Shown here piece after piece: positions 14,771 through 17,864 of a stretch of 17,864 bases of DNA. The translations under genes and the position numbers were made by a program. A model generated the notes under the pieces. The model was not told the DNA's origin, did not search any database, and saw only the letters and a list, made by a program, of their open reading frames with translations. Positions within the stretch are counted from its first letter, which is position 1, and every line of letters starts with the position of its first letter. Source of the DNA: an uncultured Eubacteriales bacterium (GTDB lineage Bacteria > Bacillota > Clostridia > Peptostreptococcales > Anaerovoracaceae); assembly GCA_900547295.1 (NCBI GenBank), contig URGK01000056.1:1-17864 (forward strand), in the 5' to 3' direction.

Positions 14771-15049
14771 GCGCATACCCTTTTTCTTTGCAAGATTTAA
14801 AAGATATGTGTATTTTGCCTCTGCCGCAAGTATGCTGTAGGAAGCATAGTCCACAGCGGCAAAGTCGCTTAACTGATTAAAATCATACTGAGCCTGCTCA
14901 AGATCTGAGTAGGCTTTTTCTATTGAATCAAACAGCAGCATTTTTTCATCTGCGGGACGCAGTCGGCTGTTCAGAAATGTTCTGTTGGCAGCGACAAGCC
15001 TGCTCTTTAGCATACCTGCGGTGCTGATTATCCTTTCCTTTGAAGTCAT
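14765..15049 (-). CDS. DUF2508 (YaaL-like) family protein, inverted
   Basis: A small protein of about 94 residues with the DUF2508 signature in its C-terminal half (LEQAQYDFNQ...VDYASYSILAAEAKYTYLL). Function is unknown; B. subtilis YaaL lies between recR and bofA in the same direction. Here the gene is on the opposite strand. The start chosen is the ATG at 15049 because GAGGT (15058-15062 on this strand) lies 8 bases before it; an in-frame ATG at 15064 would add MRYEF but has no ribosome site. It converges with recR and overlaps its stop codon by 6 bases. Confidence 0.85.
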   Translation of the reverse strand: MTSKERIISTAGMLKSRLVAANRTFLNSRLRPADEKMLLFDSIEKAYSDLEQAQYDFNQLSDFAAVDYASYSILAAEAKYTYLLNLAKKKGMRL

Positions 15050-15138
15050 AAATTCATACCTCATATCACATTATTTAATTCTATTTTAATCATTACTGGA
15101 ATATTTTATACAGGCAGTATATGAAAAGGAGAGAAATT

Positions 15139-15378
15139 ATGGCAATAAATCAGCAGCTTCTGATACTTTCTGTTATCGCGGCTATAGTAATTATAATTGA
15201 CTGCGGCAGGACTTCGCTGAAGATTGTAACTTCGTCGGCGCTGGGACTTGCAGGGCTTGCGGCACTTCATTTTACAGCATTTGCAGTGCCTCTGAACGCA
15301 GTTACAATCGGTGTTTCGGCGGTTCTGGGACTGCCGGGAGTCGGAGCGCTTATGTATATATTCGACAAGATAATATGA
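15139..15378 (+). CDS. bofA: BofA family protein (pro-sigma-K processing inhibitor type)
   Basis: A small membrane protein of about 79 residues. Two hydrophobic segments: residues about 5-22 and about 35-55, followed by the BofA signature TIGVSAVLGLPGVGALMYIFD. In B. subtilis BofA holds the SpoIVFB protease inactive until engulfment and so delays pro-sigma-K processing. In non-spore-formers the family role is unknown. The start at 15139 is preferred, with AGGAGAG just upstream; the in-frame ATG at 15121 would place the ribosome site inside the coding region. The position after recR matches the Bacillus arrangement. Confidence 0.85.
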   Translation: MAINQQLLILSVIAAIVIIIDCGRTSLKIVTSSALGLAGLAALHFTAFAVPLNAVTIGVSAVLGLPGVGALMYIFDKII

Positions 15379-15444
15379 AATAATAATTAATTTGACCGAA
15401 AAAGTCAATATTCTTGCTCACTTGATTGTATTTTCTGAAAATCA

Positions 15445-15472
15445 TTGTGGTTTTTGAATTAAAGTGTATAAT
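15445..15472 (+). promoter_or_regulatory. Promoter of the amino-acid transporter gene
   Basis: TTGTGG (15445-15450), 16-base spacer, perfect TATAAT (15467-15472), with transcription expected near 15479, about 44 bases before the GTG start. No attenuator or riboswitch fits in that short leader. Confidence 0.65.
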
Positions 15473-15522
15473 AAACGTGTGATTATATTTATGTTATTTT
15501 ATGTTTAAGGAGGAAATGTAGC

Positions 15523-17211
15523 GTGAGCGAACAAGTAAAAACTCATGCTGTTGACGTTGATGAACACGGCTTGAAAAAGCATGACATCAAGGTTTCAACA
15601 GTAGTATTCATGATTTTCTGTCTGGTAGCTGCAGGATGCTATGGTATCGAAGAGATGCTTCCTGAATGCGGTCCGGGACTGACAATCATTATGTTATGTG
15701 TACTTCCGTTTGTATGGGGACTTCCGTTTGGTCTTGTTGCATCAGAACTCGGTTCTGTAAGACCGCAGGAGGGCGGATATTACAAATGGGTACAGGAGGC
15801 TCTGGGAGAATTCTGGGGATTCCAGGCAGGCTGGTGGAGGAGTATTTCAATATATATTGATAACACCACCTATGTAATTCTTGCCGGCGGATATGCGGCA
15901 ACTGTATGGGATATGGGTATTCCTGCAGAATTTGCGCTTAAATTCGCAATGATAGCTATATTTACAATAATCAATATCCGCGGAGTTAAAGATGTAGGTA
16001 TTGCAAGTACGATACTTTCCATTCTGGTAATGGTGGCTTTCGGCGTTGTTGCTATATGCGGATTCATCAACTGGGGCGGAGATGCAGAGACAGCATCAAC
16101 AATCTCATTCCAGCTTACACCTGAGCCTGCAGAGGGCATAGGCGACTGGTTCTTCTACATCGCAGGCGGCATATCAATCGGTATGTGGATGTACTCGGGC
16201 TATGAATCAATGTCAACCATAGCGGGCGAGGTTTCAAACCCTCAGGTGATTCCTAAGGGAACAATCATAACAGTACCGCTTATCATGGCAGTATATATCC
16301 TGCCTACAACAGCAGGTCTGGGCTCACTTGGACAGTGGGACAACTGGGGAACAGACGGCGGATGCGTAGGTTATGCAGATGTTGTTTCCCACTTCTGGGG
16401 ACCGGCATTCGGAGTAATATTTGTAATAGTTGCAATACTTGCCCAGTGTTCGATTTACAACACATACATAGCATCAGGTTCAAGAGGCTTCTTCTCACTT
16501 GCAGACGACCATCTTGCACCACCGGTAATGGTTAAATGCGACAAGAAATTCGGTGTTCCTTACATATCAGTATTATCAGTAGGTATATTCAACCTTATAT
16601 TCTGTATGTTCCCGTTCGGATTTATCGTTGTACTTGACTGTGCGCTTCTGATGGCATCATATATACTGGTATATATTTCAGCTATGGTATTGAGAAAGAG
16701 AATACCTGAAGAAGAATACAAATTCAGGATTCCGGGCGGATACGGATTCCTATGCCTGATATGCATAGTTCCTATCTGTGTAGCTATATTTGCAACATTT
16801 GTAAATGGCTCCGACTACTATCTTGGTGGTATGGTAGGTATTGTTTCCGGTCCTATACTCTACTTCATCTGGAGAAGAAGATACGGCGGACTTACAGTTA
16901 AGGATCCTGTAAGATTCCCTAAAAATGAAAAGACAGGACTTGGTATAGGTGATACTAAGAAACTTGCATTCCTGTTTATGATTATGACTATTATGAATGT
17001 AATAGCATTAGTATTTGAACCTTGGTATGAAGGCTGGGGAACAGAAGATGCGTGGGAAGCAGGCGACTACTTCGACGGTATGTTTGAAAATTCTAATGTA
17101 GATGTGATTCTTGGTTCGATCCAGACAGGACTTTACATACTGACAGCTGTATGCGCAATACTTATGATAGTATTCTTCTTCGTATACAGAAAGGTAGAGC
17201 CTAAGAAATAA
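15523..17211 (+). CDS. APC-superfamily amino acid permease
   Basis: A 562-residue inner-membrane transporter of the amino acid-polyamine-organocation superfamily, with about 12-13 membrane helices. The first helix carries the substrate-binding type motif (VAAGCYGIEEMLPECGPG), and the EGGYYKWVQEALGEFWGFQAGWW stretch (near residue 85) is typical of the family. The SGYESMSTIAGEVSNPQ motif in the middle is also diagnostic. Acidic and Trp-rich loops (WYEGWGTEDAWEAGDYF) lie near the C-terminus before a last helix, with a short basic tail. Substrate cannot be told from the sequence. The start is GTG at 15523, with AAGGAGG (15507-15513) 9 bases upstream. It appears monocistronic. Confidence 0.93.
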   Translation: MSEQVKTHAVDVDEHGLKKHDIKVSTVVFMIFCLVAAGCYGIEEMLPECGPGLTIIMLCVLPFVWGLPFGLVASELGSVRPQEGGYYKWVQEALGEFWGFQAGWWRSISIYIDNTTYVILAGGYAATVWDMGIPAEFALKFAMIAIFTIINIRGVKDVGIASTILSILVMVAFGVVAICGFINWGGDAETASTISFQLTPEPAEGIGDWFFYIAGGISIGMWMYSGYESMSTIAGEVSNPQVIPKGTIITVPLIMAVYILPTTAGLGSLGQWDNWGTDGGCVGYADVVSHFWGPAFGVIFVIVAILAQCSIYNTYIASGSRGFFSLADDHLAPPVMVKCDKKFGVPYISVLSVGIFNLIFCMFPFGFIVVLDCALLMASYILVYISAMVLRKRIPEEEYKFRIPGGYGFLCLICIVPICVAIFATFVNGSDYYLGGMVGIVSGPILYFIWRRRYGGLTVKDPVRFPKNEKTGLGIGDTKKLAFLFMIMTIMNVIALVFEPWYEGWGTEDAWEAGDYFDGMFENSNVDVILGSIQTGLYILTAVCAILMIVFFFVYRKVEPKK

Positions 17212-17227
17212 CGATATGTTGATTGCC

Positions 17228-17244
17228 GTTAAGGCAGCCTTAAC
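17228..17244 (+). terminator. Short perfect hairpin after the transporter gene
   Basis: GTTAAGG, loop CAG, CCTTAAC, 17 bases after the stop codon. No U-run follows (ATAAAATAAC). Probably part of the 3' end together with the longer stem at 17270; terminator role is tentative. Confidence 0.4.
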
Positions 17245-17269
17245 ATAAAATAACTAAATATTAATCACA

Positions 17270-17304
17270 GCACAAAGCGGAGGCGTTTAGCCTTCGTTTT
17301 GTGC
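17270..17304 (+). terminator. 15-bp hairpin downstream of the transporter gene
   Basis: GCACAAAGCGGAGGC pairs with GCCTTCGTTTTGTGC over 15 bp (two G-U pairs) around loop GTTTA. It is strong and unbroken but lacks a terminal U-run (ATATGTATG follows). Likely transcript end or 3' stabilising stem. Confidence 0.5.
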
Positions 17305-17645
17305 ATATGTATGAGAGATTAAGATATTTGAACAGGAAATTTTGCAGGTATTAAATTCAGATAAAACTTCTGACATAAAGATGCACAGATAAGCTGTTTG
17401 GGCCGAATCAGGTTTCAGCTTAGACGGTTTTTTTATGTAACGGCAATAGAGAATATATGGATTAATAACTGTCTGAACAAGGTACATTATTCAGGTTGAT
17501 TATATAACATGCAGTATTATGGATTAAGATATCCGGACAAAAGAAGCAACTCATATGAAGGGTGTGTAAAAAACACATCTATATACTTAAAATTAACCTA
17601 AAAAGTAAAAAAGAAATACAATACACCAAAAATAGTAAATGTTTA

Positions 17646-17674
17646 TTGACATGTTATGCTCTTACTGGTAATAT
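17646..17674 (+). promoter_or_regulatory. Promoter of the last, truncated gene
   Basis: Perfect TTGACA (17646-17651), 17-base spacer, TAATAT (17669-17674). Transcription start expected near 17681, leaving a leader of about 63 bases. Confidence 0.75.
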
Positions 17675-17698
17675 ATAGCTGTGAGATACACAGTTATA
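17674..17698 (+). promoter_or_regulatory. Operator-like inverted repeat at the start of transcription
   Basis: TATAGCTGTG, 5 bases (AGATA), CACAGTTATA: 10-base arms with one G-U/mismatch position. It spans the end of the -10 box and the predicted start site, the place where a repressor would block initiation. It could instead be a hairpin at the 5' end of the mRNA. Confidence 0.5.
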
Positions 17699-17743
17699 TT
17701 ATTACATAAATACATTTATCAAGGAATTAGAGAGGACAGGATA

Positions 17744-17864
17744 ATGAGTAAAGCAGCAGAGGATATAAGAGCATATATTACAGAACAGTTTATGACAACA
17801 AGAAGAAAGGAATTCAGCTTTACTGATGATATGGTATTTCATATTATATATGGTCAGGGTACGG
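17744..17864 (+). CDS. Start of an unidentified protein, cut by the window end
   Basis: The first 40 codons of an open frame running off the window: MSKAAEDIRAYITEQF, then a basic MTTRRKEF stretch and a hydrophobic MVFHIIYGQG. I do not recognise a family. It begins with ATG preceded by AGAGGA (about 17730-17735) and lies behind a good promoter, which supports it being real. There is no signal peptide. The operator-like repeat at the promoter suggests regulated expression. Confidence 0.7.
   Translation, partial: MSKAAEDIRAYITEQFMTTRRKEFSFTDDMVFHIIYGQGT

Larger units (their letters stand above)
17305..17743. other. Non-coding stretch with a few short hairpins
   Basis: No convincing gene on either strand. 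Contents: a stem TAAGCTG / CAGCTTA (17390-17422, 19-base loop) followed five bases later by seven T (17428-17434), terminator-like; a 7-bp stem GGTGTGT / ACACATC at 17561-17579; two similar 18-base repeats at 17317 and 17522; and the promoter and inverted repeat of the next gene. I do not match it to a known riboswitch. Confidence 0.5.

Noticed and set aside
17287..17487. Minus-strand frame of 66 codons in the non-coding stretch
   Set aside because: No ribosome site or family resemblance, and it runs through hairpins that look like RNA structure.
1..17864. CRISPR array, tRNA or rRNA genes
   Set aside because: No regularly spaced repeats and no tRNA- or rRNA-like sequences were seen on either strand.

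Overview
The window reads as a stretch of a Clostridia (Firmicutes) chromosome. The evidence is the gene order: pcrA-ligA; SRP RNA-dnaX-ybaB-recR followed by a DUF2508 gene and bofA; Shine-Dalgarno sites of the AGGAGG type; and frequent AGA (Arg) and ATA (Ile) codons. bofA hints at a spore-forming lineage but does not prove sporulation. The genus cannot be fixed from the sequence alone; an anaerobic gut Clostridia relative is plausible.

Region by region: (1) 1-3464, plus strand: the 3' end of the pcrA helicase gene, a NAD+-dependent DNA ligase of a divergent subtype, and an AIR synthase/HypE-like protein, tightly packed and probably one operon. (2) 3631-5073, plus strand: an NfeD-family membrane protein and an SPFH/stomatin-like protein, a classic pair, ending in a strong terminator hairpin. 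(3) 5113-7006: an apparently complete group IIC intron with its own reverse transcriptase/maturase, inserted directly after that terminator hairpin. (4) 7017-9021, minus strand: an AgrC/ComD-like sensor kinase and a LytTR response regulator. (5) 9229-11952, plus strand: a large secreted multidomain surface protein, divergent from the two-component genes. The shared intergenic region carries a direct repeat with the spacing of LytTR (ComE-type) operators. (6) 12029-14770, plus strand: a strong promoter, the SRP RNA, then dnaX-ybaB-recR. (7) 14765-15378: a DUF2508 gene inverted relative to recR, then bofA. (8) 15445-17211: an APC-superfamily amino-acid transporter with its own promoter. (9) 17212-17743: a non-coding stretch with several hairpins and a good promoter leading into an unidentified gene cut off by the window end.

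How it fits together: most of the window is housekeeping DNA replication and repair (PcrA, LigA, DnaX, YbaB, RecR), membrane quality control (NfeD/SPFH) and protein targeting (SRP RNA). The accessory part is 5.1-12.0 kb. The most interesting inference there is a self-contained signalling unit: kinase plus LytTR regulator, an operator-like repeat, and a secreted Ig-like surface protein as probable target. No peptide-pheromone gene is visible.
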